12,900 nt of DNA. Origin: Thermodesulfovibrionales bacterium. GTDB taxonomy: Bacteria > Nitrospirota > Thermodesulfovibrionia > Thermodesulfovibrionales > SM23-35. Of this stretch, positions 1 to 9,700 are shown piece after piece. Both the position numbers and the translations under genes were made by a program. The DNA lies in contig JAKLQR010000360.1 in assembly GCA_022013235.1 (NCBI GenBank), positions 1-12,900 on the forward strand. The letters are read 5' to 3'. Under the pieces are notes generated by a model. That model was not told where the DNA came from and did not search any database. It saw nothing but the letters and a program-made list of their open reading frames with translations. Within the stretch, counting starts at the first letter, position 1. Each line of letters opens with the position of its first letter.

Positions 1-2581
1 ATCGCAGACCAAGGCCTGTGGTGAATTTAATGTCAGCCAGGTCCACATCAGTGATGTCAACCCATACATTCCCTCCGTCAAGAAATGCTACCACCCCTAT
101 GCCCTTTCCTAATAACGTCCTCAATTCCAGATTCTCCATAAGGAAGACATTTCCTCCTGTCGGATTCCCATCTTTTCCTTTCGGCCCGAGGGTATCCTGT
201 TCATATCCTCTCACAGTGCTCCTGCCTCCAAGAAAGAACCGTTCGACAATAGGCAGTTCCTGTGTGGCCCCGTAACCCTGGGCTATGCCTCCCCGCAACG
301 AGGCAGCAAGAACAAGCCATTTTCTCAGCGCATGGTAACTGTTTCCATAAAACGATATTTTTATAAAATCAGTTTCCGACAGGAAAAGAGGAGAGGTAAG
401 CTTTACGGAAAGGCCGGAGAGGATTCCTTTTGAGGGATAAAAGGGATCGTTGCGGGTATCATAGATGAAACCGAGTCGCATACCGCTGATGATGAGAGTC
501 CCCGTATCCTCCTTGCTGAGCACAACATCAGGCTGCACATCATAGGTATTGACCACGGAAAATTCATAGTAGAGTTCCGATTTCAGCGTGTCACTGATCT
601 TTTTTTCGACTCCTGCCGTGACCGTATGTCTTGTGAGTTTATATCTTGTCTCCCGCGTATCGATATTCACTTCCTCCCTCTCTTCACCGAGGACGAAGAC
701 ACGGAGAGGCAAAGGAGTATGGAGGACTAAAAACCACGGTTCGAAATATTGGAGGACATAGCGCCTTTCGAGCGAGCTGGCTTCGAAACGCAACGATGCC
801 TGTCTGTTCATGCCCCAGAGGTTCCGGTAACTCAGTTCCAGGAATCCCCGGTACTGCTCGTAATCAGCGTAACCGACTCCGAATTCTACCGCGCCCGCTT
901 TGCCCTCCTGTACCTTAATAAGGGTGTCTTTTCTGTTGCCATAGCTATCGGTCAGCTCGGTGGTGATATCAGTGAATAACCCCAGTTTGTACAGCCTCTG
1001 CCTCTGTTGCGTAACAAGACTGTAGTTGAGGGGTGTCCCCTCTTTCTGCAATAGTTCCCGTTCTATAATTTCGTAGTGCGTTTTTTGATTCCCCTTCACG
1101 ATAACTTTGCCGAAAAATTGCTGGAGGCCCTCGGCGACAGTAAAAGTTACAATCGCTTTTTCTCTTTCAAACTGTCTTTGAATGGACACCCGTACATTGA
1201 GAAAACCTGCATTGTTATAGAGTTCGATAATACGGTAGCGGGCATCCGAAATGTCGACTTCATTATACGCTGCACCCCGTTTGATATTGATTGCCTTTTT
1301 CACCGCAGCCTCATCGAGAAACTGACTACCTGAAATCTTTATATCCTGGATTACTGTTTGCGGCCCTTCATTGATTTTGACAGCAATATCCATGGTCCGG
1401 GTTTCCTCTTTATAGGTCGTCTCAAATTCCGTGACCTCAGCCGACAAATAGCCGAGGGAATCATAGAGGTATTGCAGAGTCTCCCTGTCCGAATCGGCGA
1501 AGTCCTGATTATACGCCTTCCCTTCTTTCAGGGACATGAAATCTTTCAGATGCTTTTCCTCCAGATGTATGCCTTTGAAAATAATCCGGCCTACATTGAC
1601 CTGTGCGCCTTCAGAAACGAGGAAGGTGGTCTCTATGGCGCCGTCCCGGGATACAGTCTCATACGTTATCTCGACAAAAGGATATCCCTTGTTGTGATAG
1701 AGCAATTGTATCCTGTGCGCGGCTTCTGCAACTATGTCATCGCTGAAATCCTCAACCTCAAAGAAGGGCATTTCTTTAAGAAGATCTCTGCTGGAAACGG
1801 AGGAATTCCCCTCAAACTTGATTTCAAGATGCTGTCCGGGAGAGGCAGGGATATGAAGCTCACCGTTTGCAAAGGTATATGGTCCGACAACGGGCCTGAA
1901 ATACCCTCTTTCTTTATAATATGTCCTGATCTTTTCAATGTCTTTCCGGAGGACAGACTGATCATAGATATCCCCTTCAGACAATTGCATGATCCACAGG
2001 ATTTTTTCGGCATCCCCGCCTGCCCCTTCAAGGATAATTTTTCTGATAATATCCGGCTCACCCGTGTTCACAGTGAGTATGACCGCAAGTCTGTATTTTT
2101 CCTCTAACCTCCTGATTTCCGGCCTGACACTGGACCGGGGAAATCCGTACGTGGCAAGTTTTGACCGCAGTTCGGCAGCAGCCTGTTCGAACGAATCGCA
2201 CATGAGATGCCTACCTTCTTTGAGCGGAAACATCCCCCGTATCTTTCTATCGGATAGTACAGAATCGCCCTCAACAGAGATGTCTGCGATCTTGTCTCTT
2301 TCCTCAACAGTAATAATTACTTTCGGTCTCTCGCCGTCGGTGGCCTCTATGGAAATATCTTCAAAGATCCCCCGGAGAAAAGCCCGTTTAATTCCGGCAC
2401 GAATCTGTTCCCTGTCAATCTGTCCGCCTGGCTGGATCCCGAGGAGATATAACAGCTCTTCATTCGTTATTGAAGAGAGGCCGTGTATTTCTACCTCCGG
2501 GTTCACCGCTCCTCCGGCATAGGAAGCCAGGAACAAAATCATGCAGCACAGAAATATCCTCAAAAGGCGCGCTATTCTCAT
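1..2581 (-). CDS. Omp85/BamA-family outer-membrane protein with seven POTRA repeats (3' end cut by window edge)
   Basis: Outer-membrane beta-barrel protein of the Omp85 superfamily (BamA/TamA type), expected to insert or assemble proteins in the outer membrane. The frame starts at ATG 2579-2581, overlapping the tamB stop (ATGA), and stays open for 860 codons to the window edge. Residues 1-25 form a signal peptide. Seven POTRA-like repeats of 73-81 residues follow, roughly at 29-95, 96-176, 177-249, 250-325, 326-406, 407-485 and 486-560; most contain a GxF/GY turn and end in a beta strand plus EG. The barrel starts near 561. The hallmark VRGY motif (lid-loop motif of Omp85) is at 790-793, preceded by FFLGGRST. 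The last visible residues, GLGLR, are typical of the penultimate strands, so only a few dozen residues should be missing. The coupling to tamB suggests a TamA-like role, but the POTRA number exceeds that of both BamA and TamA, so I leave the symbol blank. Confidence 0.93.
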   Translation of the reverse strand, partial: MRIARLLRIFLCCMILFLASYAGGAVNPEVEIHGLSSITNEELLYLLGIQPGGQIDREQIRAGIKRAFLRGIFEDISIEATDGERPKVIITVEERDKIADISVEGDSVLSDRKIRGMFPLKEGRHLMCDSFEQAAAELRSKLATYGFPRSSVRPEIRRLEEKYRLAVILTVNTGEPDIIRKIILEGAGGDAEKILWIMQLSEGDIYDQSVLRKDIEKIRTYYKERGYFRPVVGPYTFANGELHIPASPGQHLEIKFEGNSSVSSRDLLKEMPFFEVEDFSDDIVAEAAHRIQLLYHNKGYPFVEITYETVSRDGAIETTFLVSEGAQVNVGRIIFKGIHLEEKHLKDFMSLKEGKAYNQDFADSDRETLQYLYDSLGYLSAEVTEFETTYKEETRTMDIAVKINEGPQTVIQDIKISGSQFLDEAAVKKAINIKRGAAYNEVDISDARYRIIELYNNAGFLNVRVSIQRQFEREKAIVTFTVAEGLQQFFGKVIVKGNQKTHYEIIERELLQKEGTPLNYSLVTQQRQRLYKLGLFTDITTELTDSYGNRKDTLIKVQEGKAGAVEFGVGYADYEQYRGFLELSYRNLWGMNRQASLRFEASSLERRYVLQYFEPWFLVLHTPLPLRVFVLGEEREEVNIDTRETRYKLTRHTVTAGVEKKISDTLKSELYYEFSVVNTYDVQPDVVLSKEDTGTLIISGMRLGFIYDTRNDPFYPSKGILSGLSVKLTSPLFLSETDFIKISFYGNSYHALRKWLVLAASLRGGIAQGYGATQELPIVERFFLGGRSTVRGYEQDTLGPKGKDGNPTGGNVFLMENLELRTLLGKGIGVVAFLDGGNVWVDITDVDLADIKFTTGLGLR

Positions 2582-5500
2582 TTGAATTCGAACCTGAACT
2601 TTATATCACCTCCGACGCCTGTTCTCTCATCATGGATCCCTATGAGAGAGACGCTCCTGCTCAACAAATACTCGATTTTGATGATCTGCTCTTCAGTCGA
2701 CCCGAAGAGATTCGAGTAGGTTACGTAGAGTTTGTCGGCGATGAGCCGTTTTGAAACAATCACCCTTGGGCTCACCGTGCCGGTCGTCTCGGAAATAGTG
2801 GGTTCGACCTGAAATCTGTCTATTCCTGTGATCGTTCTCATGCGTTCTTCAATGACATCCTCAACAGGACCTGCAACGAACGACGTCGCCTCTCCGGCCC
2901 CGACGCCGCCCTCGATCCCCTTCATCTGTGAACCTACCCTCCCTACAGTCAAAAGCGCCAGGATATCGACCTCATCGAGATGAGGATCTGAGGTAAGCGC
3001 AAGGGTAAAGTGATCAATCTGGCCCTCAAGGGTCAATCGGATATTATAACCGCTCACGCTTGTCTCTGCAGTAAAGTTGAAGACAGGCCTGATCCTGTTG
3101 GGATCTGCAAAATCAGCGCTCGCATGGATGATCTTGAATTCGTTATTTCTGAAATATACGTATCCTTCGTTCGATTCCACCCTCCCAAACAAAACCGGGT
3201 GCAACAGTGTCCCTTTCAAAATCATGTCCCCCCGTATGTTCACAGGCGCCCGTGCGATGTTGTTGTCGACAGAAATTTTATCGCTTCCCGTAACACGGAG
3301 GTTCAGTTCCGTGTGCTCAAACAGGGTCGTTTCCGCGCGGGGGACGTCTTTCGACTTTGCCTGGAATATCCAGCTTCTCCACTCTATATTTTCCTTGTAA
3401 TACGCTCTGTTGATCCGTATGTCGCCGATAATATTTTGCTGTTCCGGGGTCCCCTTCAGGAGGAGGTTCCCCCCGAAATTAATAGAAAAATTTGCGGAAG
3501 GCGCAGTCGTTACATTCTCAACAGCAGCTTCGACATAGAACCGTTTTACTTTGAACGCCTTGAGGGAGACATATCCGGAAGCAGTAATATTGCCTCCCCC
3601 GACTTTCCCTGTCAGTTTCTGGAGAACGATCCTGTCTTCATCCATGAAGAGATGCCCGTTTATGGAACTGATATAGGTAGGGTAATCACGGAGACCGACG
3701 GATGCGTCAGTTACATTCATTCCTCCCTTGACATCCGGATCGTCCCAGGGACCGTTTACCGCGAGGGAAAAATCGGCGTCTCCCTTGAGATACCCGATTT
3801 TCTTCGACATCCCCTTGAGAGGAGAGAGTGCTGAGTTTCCTTCCAGCCTAAGGTCATAGGATTTCCCGATTTCAAGTCCCCCACTAAGGCTGAATGATGT
3901 GGTCCCGCTCTTTAAGGTGCATGCTGAGATAGCAAGCGCCTTGTTCCGGAGAGAAAAAGCTATCTTTGAGTCATTCGATAACGTCTGCCCGAAGAGTGAA
4001 AGGGTTAACCGTTCCAGGACTGTGGTAACTGCAATGGTATGTCTGTCTCCCTGCATAGTCACATTTCCCTCAAGGAAAAGCTCAAGGTCTTCAGGAACAT
4101 CCTTTAAGATTGAACTCACAATGAAATCGTACCGGGCGGGTTGTATGGAAAGTTCCGCGCTCCACGGGAGTCTCTCGTCAAGCCTGCCCCTCCCCCTGAG
4201 CTGCATCTTCTCGTTAAAAAGGGCCCCCAGCACTGAGATATCCTTGTTCCGGACCGAAGCGGAAATATAACCTCTTCCCATATCCTTTCCCTTAAATGTG
4301 CCGCCAATGACCCGGGCGTGGAAGGTAACCGCAGGGTTGTCAAACGTTCCCGTGCCTTCTGATTTCAGGGAGATGACCGCGTCATCAGGCATTCTTTGCA
4401 GCCCAAGGTCTTTGAGGAAGAGCTTTTCGGCAGAGGCATTGTAATAAAATTTCCCTCCCTGCGAGAATGCTGCTTCCGCATCGAGGACTGATTTATCTTT
4501 TTTCATTTTCAGTTTTTTCAATGAGAATTCATCATAGGTAAAGGTAAAATCAGAGGAAGCCGTATCAAAAGGTATCGTATACACTGATGCGCTCTCTGCA
4601 GAAGCAGTGCCTCTTACAATAAAACCTCTGCCCCTGCCGGTCATGCTCATCTCTGCATTCAGTCTTCCCTGCCCCGTAAACTCTTTGTAGAAGATCTGGA
4701 CTGTTTTTCCGAAATCGGCCTTTCTGAGAGAAGCCTTCAGGTCATAGACCGGCGCAGAAACATCAAAAAGTTGCTTTGCGCTTGGAAAGGATATTTTCCC
4801 TTTCACGGTATGCTCCTGGCCAGGTGATCTGAAAAAAGTTTCCCGGGTGCTGAGCAAGGCTTTTTCATAAGTAAAATCGGACACGATACTGTCAAGCTGA
4901 TATCCTTCGAGAGAAGCGTTCGCAAGGATGGCCCTTCCCGATATTTTCAGGTTATCCAGCGGGCCGGCTATTTCGCCCGAAAATTCACTGCGGCCGCTCA
5001 GTCCCTTATAATATGGTGCTGCGAGGTCAATAGCAGACTCGGCAATCAGTCTTCCCTTCATTTGCATAGTACTTTTTGGCAGGTTGACCGCCCCATTCAG
5101 GGTCAGATGCGACAGGGGTGTGTGAATCTGCAGGCCTTCCAAAGAAACAATATGCTCCTGCATGGAGAATCCGCCCTTTATGTCCCGTACCCTGCTCAAT
5201 ACGTTCTCGACAGGATATGGCTCTCCCAAATAAAATGTTCTCTGTCCTTTCATCGTCGCTTTGTAGCGAAACGAACCTGCCGGGTTGAATGCACTCCCTG
5301 ATGTGGAGAGTTCTCCGTCAACCTTCCCGTCAGGCACTTCCGGGTGCCACCCGATAAGTTTAAAGGCTGCGGTGCTGTCGACCGACTGGAACTTGACCCG
5401 GAGCGTATAAAAATCGACAACAGGCAGATGGATCAACGCTTCTGCCTGCCCTTTTCCGTTATAGAGTGACGCAGCGCCGTTTTCGAATTTCATTATCCTG

Positions 5501-6588
5501 TCTTTATACGAAATATTGCAGCTCAGCGTATCGATATCCACGCCATAAAGGTTCCCCTGCTGCAGCTTTGCCTTTGCGCTTCCCGAAATATCCGTAAGCG
5601 GTCCGGTAATTTCTCCCTGAAAATCGACAAGTCCCTCCAGCTGATCCTCGACCTTGAGAAGTTCCATGAGTGTCTGAAGATACAAATCCCCGCTCAGTTT
5701 GATGTCGAGAAAGATGTTTTTCAGTTCAGGCAGAGCCAGTCCTTTTCTCTCGCCGCGGATCTCGGTCTCTTTCTGCTTTACAGGTACGATCTTTATTTCT
5801 CCATGGGCCGAAATCCTTCCTTCCCCCCGATCAATAAGCCCGAACAGCCGTTTGACCGAGGTTACGATCAGCGCAAGGCCGGTTTTAAGTGATCCTTTGC
5901 CATGGGAATATGTTCCTTCGGCAGTGAATTTTGAACCATACGCGCCTACTTCAAACTTTTTGATCTCAAGCGCATCTTTCTTGAAAACAACCGCCGCCCG
6001 GATATCGCAGACGATTCTGGGCCACGATTCCTTCTCAAGCACAAACTCCTGTATCTGCGCGGTTACCCGCTGTTTCTCTCCCGTAATAAATTCACCTGAC
6101 AGACCCTCTATCTGCAGTGCGCTTTTCGCACCCTCGTCTCTCAGAAAAATTTTTCCCTTCTTGACCTCAATAACATTTATTTTCACCTTAAAGGCCGTTT
6201 TTTTCTCCTTATCAAGGTATGCCCGGACATGTTTTACGATCTTCTCCAACCGCTCTCTCCCGATCGAGATTTCGGGACTGGAGAGCGTCAGCCGGTAAAG
6301 AGTAATCTGTTTGCTGAAAATATTTCCGATATCGACATATGCCTTTGCCCGGCCCGCATTGACCAGAGGGGTTCCCTGTTCATCAAGAATCCTGATCCCT
6401 TTCGCTTCAACGAAGAGAGGGAGGAGGTTTACAGATATTTTTTCTACCGAAACCCGTTCTCCTGTCGCCTCCTCGATTTCAGGGATTATTATCCCCTTAA
6501 GGGTATCGGATATCTGGGGGATCCGCGGGACAATAAGCGCAAGGACTATAAGGATAACTAGAAACAGCAGGGTGATGGTCTTTTTCAT
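2578..6588 (-). CDS. tamB: TamB-type translocation/assembly module protein (AsmA-like N-terminus, TamB C-terminal domain)
   Basis: A 1336-residue protein spanning the periplasm. TamB-type proteins are anchored in the inner membrane and form a long, groove-like beta structure, partnering an Omp85 protein and implicated in outer-membrane protein assembly and phospholipid transport. Residues 1-20 are a hydrophobic N-terminal anchor (MKKTITLLFLVILIVLALIV) followed by an AsmA-like segment. The middle is a long series of beta-rich repeats with patterns such as GxaxGxy and LSGxV. The C-terminal domain (DUF490) is clear: G.V.S.EGYVYFRNNEF, then a SDPHLDEVDILALL motif near residue 1210, and a final amphipathic strand ending in aromatic residues (FRFEFK). 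The stop overlaps the start of the Omp85 gene by four bases, which implies co-translation. No upstream in-frame ATG, GTG or TTG exists before a stop at 6634-6636, so ATG 6586-6588 is the only reasonable start. The usual tamA-tamB order is reversed here. Confidence 0.95.
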   Translation of the reverse strand: MKKTITLLFLVILIVLALIVPRIPQISDTLKGIIIPEIEEATGERVSVEKISVNLLPLFVEAKGIRILDEQGTPLVNAGRAKAYVDIGNIFSKQITLYRLTLSSPEISIGRERLEKIVKHVRAYLDKEKKTAFKVKINVIEVKKGKIFLRDEGAKSALQIEGLSGEFITGEKQRVTAQIQEFVLEKESWPRIVCDIRAAVVFKKDALEIKKFEVGAYGSKFTAEGTYSHGKGSLKTGLALIVTSVKRLFGLIDRGEGRISAHGEIKIVPVKQKETEIRGERKGLALPELKNIFLDIKLSGDLYLQTLMELLKVEDQLEGLVDFQGEITGPLTDISGSAKAKLQQGNLYGVDIDTLSCNISYKDRIMKFENGAASLYNGKGQAEALIHLPVVDFYTLRVKFQSVDSTAAFKLIGWHPEVPDGKVDGELSTSGSAFNPAGSFRYKATMKGQRTFYLGEPYPVENVLSRVRDIKGGFSMQEHIVSLEGLQIHTPLSHLTLNGAVNLPKSTMQMKGRLIAESAIDLAAPYYKGLSGRSEFSGEIAGPLDNLKISGRAILANASLEGYQLDSIVSDFTYEKALLSTRETFFRSPGQEHTVKGKISFPSAKQLFDVSAPVYDLKASLRKADFGKTVQIFYKEFTGQGRLNAEMSMTGRGRGFIVRGTASAESASVYTIPFDTASSDFTFTYDEFSLKKLKMKKDKSVLDAEAAFSQGGKFYYNASAEKLFLKDLGLQRMPDDAVISLKSEGTGTFDNPAVTFHARVIGGTFKGKDMGRGYISASVRNKDISVLGALFNEKMQLRGRGRLDERLPWSAELSIQPARYDFIVSSILKDVPEDLELFLEGNVTMQGDRHTIAVTTVLERLTLSLFGQTLSNDSKIAFSLRNKALAISACTLKSGTTSFSLSGGLEIGKSYDLRLEGNSALSPLKGMSKKIGYLKGDADFSLAVNGPWDDPDVKGGMNVTDASVGLRDYPTYISSINGHLFMDEDRIVLQKLTGKVGGGNITASGYVSLKAFKVKRFYVEAAVENVTTAPSANFSINFGGNLLLKGTPEQQNIIGDIRINRAYYKENIEWRSWIFQAKSKDVPRAETTLFEHTELNLRVTGSDKISVDNNIARAPVNIRGDMILKGTLLHPVLFGRVESNEGYVYFRNNEFKIIHASADFADPNRIRPVFNFTAETSVSGYNIRLTLEGQIDHFTLALTSDPHLDEVDILALLTVGRVGSQMKGIEGGVGAGEATSFVAGPVEDVIEERMRTITGIDRFQVEPTISETTGTVSPRVIVSKRLIADKLYVTYSNLFGSTEEQIIKIEYLLSRSVSLIGIHDERTGVGGDIKFRFEFK

Positions 6589-6617
6589 ATTTTCATATAC
6601 TGTAAATGCAGCATCAT
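6585..6617 (-). CDS. Possible 10-codon leader ORF coupled to tamB
   Basis: Just upstream of tamB the minus strand reads AGGAG (6631-6635), a 13-base spacer, ATGATG, then ten codons (MMLHLQYMKI) ending in a TGA at 6585-6587. That TGA overlaps the tamB ATG (ATGA). tamB itself has no Shine-Dalgarno sequence in front of its ATG, so ribosomes finishing this short ORF could re-initiate there. The spacer is longer than ideal and so short an ORF could arise by chance; this is inference from geometry only. Confidence 0.25.
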   Translation of the reverse strand: MMLHLQYMKI

Positions 6618-6758
6618 ACTCTGTTTCACTCTCCTATAAAAATATACCATTATCTTTCCGATCAGGCATAGGGAATTCACTGTCCGTTCCTTAAGGTATT
6701 TCTGCCGGACTCTGGTATTCTCTCCGGAGAATTATGGAGCACAGGTTCTGTCGGATAT

Positions 6759-9700
6759 TTATCGGTCAGCAAGCTCTGCTTCAACCGTTGTTTCCTGCCC
6801 CTCTCTCAGTATGGTGAGGGAAACAAGGGTTCCGGGCTTGTATGAATTAAGGATGTCAGCAAGGTCCTTAAGCGTATCAACAACGGATGAATGAACGCGG
6901 ATGAGTATATCGCCCTGCGTTAAACCGCCCTTCTCTGCGGGTGACCCGGGGACAGTACCTGACAGGCGGACACCTTTTCCCCGATAGCTGAAATCGGGGA
7001 CAATGCCGAGGCTTACCTTTCTCTTCTCCCTGTCTTTTTCCGGAGCCATGCCGCCGGTTTCAATTGTTGCGCTGAGTCCGTTCTCCCGTTTTGCCAGATA
7101 TTCAATGACTTCTCTCGCTACCGACGCGACTTTTATGAGGCCGTGCGCATCGATCTTGTCTGCTGTATCAGCAGGACGGTGATAGTCCGCATGGGCTCCT
7201 GTAAACAGCTGCACCGCCGGTACCCCTGCACGCTGAAAACTGGTCTGGTCGCTCGAATCAAGGTCTTCTTGCACCATCTCGATCTCAACACCGCTCACAT
7301 ATCCTGCACCCCTGAAAATATGCACCCACTCCCGCGCCGAGTCACCGCCGAGTATCAGCAGTTTTTTCTCTTTAAGACGTCCTACGGTATCAATATTCAC
7401 CATTCCAATCGCCTTCTCTACAGGGTACTTGCCTTCGCTTGAGGCTTTCACATAATAGTGAGATCCTTTTCTCCCTGCTTCTTCTCCGGTAAAGGCAATG
7501 AAGAGGATACTCCTGTCAGGGGCAAAGGCAGGACCAAGAACCTGCGCAAGTTCAACGAGCACCGCGACACCACTTGCATTGTCATCGGCGCCGGGATGGA
7601 TCTTTCCCTTATTTCCCTCCTTCGCATCAGGCCAGCCCAGGCCGAGATGGTCATAGTGCGCGCCGACAATCACGCTCTGTCCGCTGAATTCCTGTTTTTT
7701 CCCGGGGATGTACCCGATTACATTTTTTACCGTTATATTCGTCCGGGATTCCCCTCCTGTGTCATTCCAGGTCTGGAAGTAACTCCCCGGCGAATCCCCT
7801 AGGGGTTTAAGCCCGGCCTCACGGAATCGCTGCGCGATAAACTCCGCCGCTCTGTCGAGGCCCGGCGATCCAAGCCCTCTTCCTTCCTGCTCCCTGTCCG
7901 ACAGATACCGTGTCGTTTCGAGCATCCTGTCTGAAGAGAACTGAGCAGGGAGTTCTGCGAGCGGTTTCCTGGGCATGAGTTCTCCCCGGTTTATCTTTTT
8001 GCCCATCCCCTGCTCAACCGGGAGAAAAATCGTCATCGGTGAGTCGATGACCGGCCAACGGTCCTTTGCGATATTCTCTGGCTCTTCTCCCTCGAAAATG
8101 AGATAACTGTATTTATGGTAATGGGGCAGTTTCCTGCCGAGGCCGGGCAATGCGTGAGGCAGGTCTGTTGCGATAAAGGTAAGGACCAGACTCTTGTCTT
8201 CAGGATTCCTTACAGTGAACACAAAAGTATGGTCCTTCCTGTCAAACTCCTTTGTTCCTATTGCGAGTTTCTCCTGCGTAACAGATATTCCATAGGGGGC
8301 GAGTCCTGTCAGCATTTTAGGAGCAAACCGGTTGTCCCAGCCCAGAACAGTTACTGCCCGATCGCCGGGGATCTGCATGACCTCGTTGTCCAGACTGATC
8401 TCGACCTCATCCGGCCCTGCTGTTTTGAACATTGCAGAGAAGTTACGATATGCCTGAAGCAGGGCGCTTTCTGCGGAAGCAGGGAGGATTACCAGCATTT
8501 TGCGTGAACCAAGCGCCTGTGACAAGGCTGGCGGTGTTTCGTCCCGGTCAAGCCTTCTGAAGAGATCAAACTCCGGATCAATATCAAACCTCAGCGGCCT
8601 TGCCGGAACATGGAGTTTGAGCGTAAGTGTTTTTTTGTCCATACCCACCAGTGTCTGAAGCGCTTTCTGTTGCCCTTCCATGGTTACTGCGATGGGGATA
8701 GTAAGAAGATACGGCTCACCATCCTGAACCTGGTGTATGCCGGCTGTCAGAACATATCCCTCTCCATCTTTTCTGGAGCGGACATTGTCCACCCGCAATG
8801 CCGGGGCACCGGGGCGGTGTATCCACTGGTTGAATTCCCTGCCCAGATTTTTGCCTGATACAGTCTCGAAGCTCTTCTGTAATTCGGCAAATGAAGCAGT
8901 ATGGAATTTATTGTTCCGGTAAAAATCCCTCAGCGCAGCGAGAAAGACCTCTTCTCCGAGTTGAAGACGGAGCATGTGGAAAAACATCAGGGACTTCCCG
9001 TATCCGACCGCCTCGGAAACAGAACTGTGCCGTGACCGGAATTCCGTGAGCGGAAAATCTCTTTCGTGCAGCACATAATCCGAATATTTCTGGAGTGTGG
9101 TCAACCGGTGCTCCGTGCCGAGACCGTCCTGTTCTTTCATGAGATGGTCAGAAAGATACGCGGTTAATCCTTCAGACCAGTTTCCTTTTGCATAATCAGG
9201 GAATACCGTATTCCCCCACCAGGTGTGGAGTATTTCATGGGGATATGAAGATTTCAGAATAAAGGGGAACCGGAGCACTTTCGGTCCGAGGAGCGTAAAG
9301 GAGGGCATGCCAAATCCTGTCTCCCAGAAATTCTCGACGAGCGCAAACTTTTTATAGGGATACGGTCCGATCATATGCTCATACAGTGCGATATACCTGA
9401 TGGTGGCGTCGAGATATCTGTCCGCGAGTTCTTTATCCGGTGATCTGAGAAAAACCATCGCCGTGAATCCGTCCTTCTGTTTTTCATAGGATTCGAACTT
9501 CCCTGCGACGAGATATATTTCTTCCTGAGGGTCGGAGGATTCCCAGGTGACGAGAGTCTTCCTGTTTTTCTTTTCGTGGAGTGTCCGTTCCCCCTGACTA
9601 ACGGCATCCCATGGAGAGGGAAGTTCTGCTGCAAGAGAGAATGTCACACTTTCATCCTGAAGCCGTGGATACCAGTAAGAACTGCCGGCAAGATATATGC

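Noticed and set aside
1358..2107. 249-codon plus-strand open frame
   Set aside because: It is antisense to the POTRA region of the Omp85 gene, has no recognisable motif and its composition mirrors the gene on the other strand.
3010..3834. 274-codon plus-strand open frame
   Set aside because: It is antisense to the conserved C-terminal part of tamB, with no domain or ribosome binding site that would support it.
6714..6732. Palindrome TCTCCGGAGA between the peptidase and tamB as a terminator or operator
   Set aside because: It is short, with no T-tail and no second copy; too weak to support a function.
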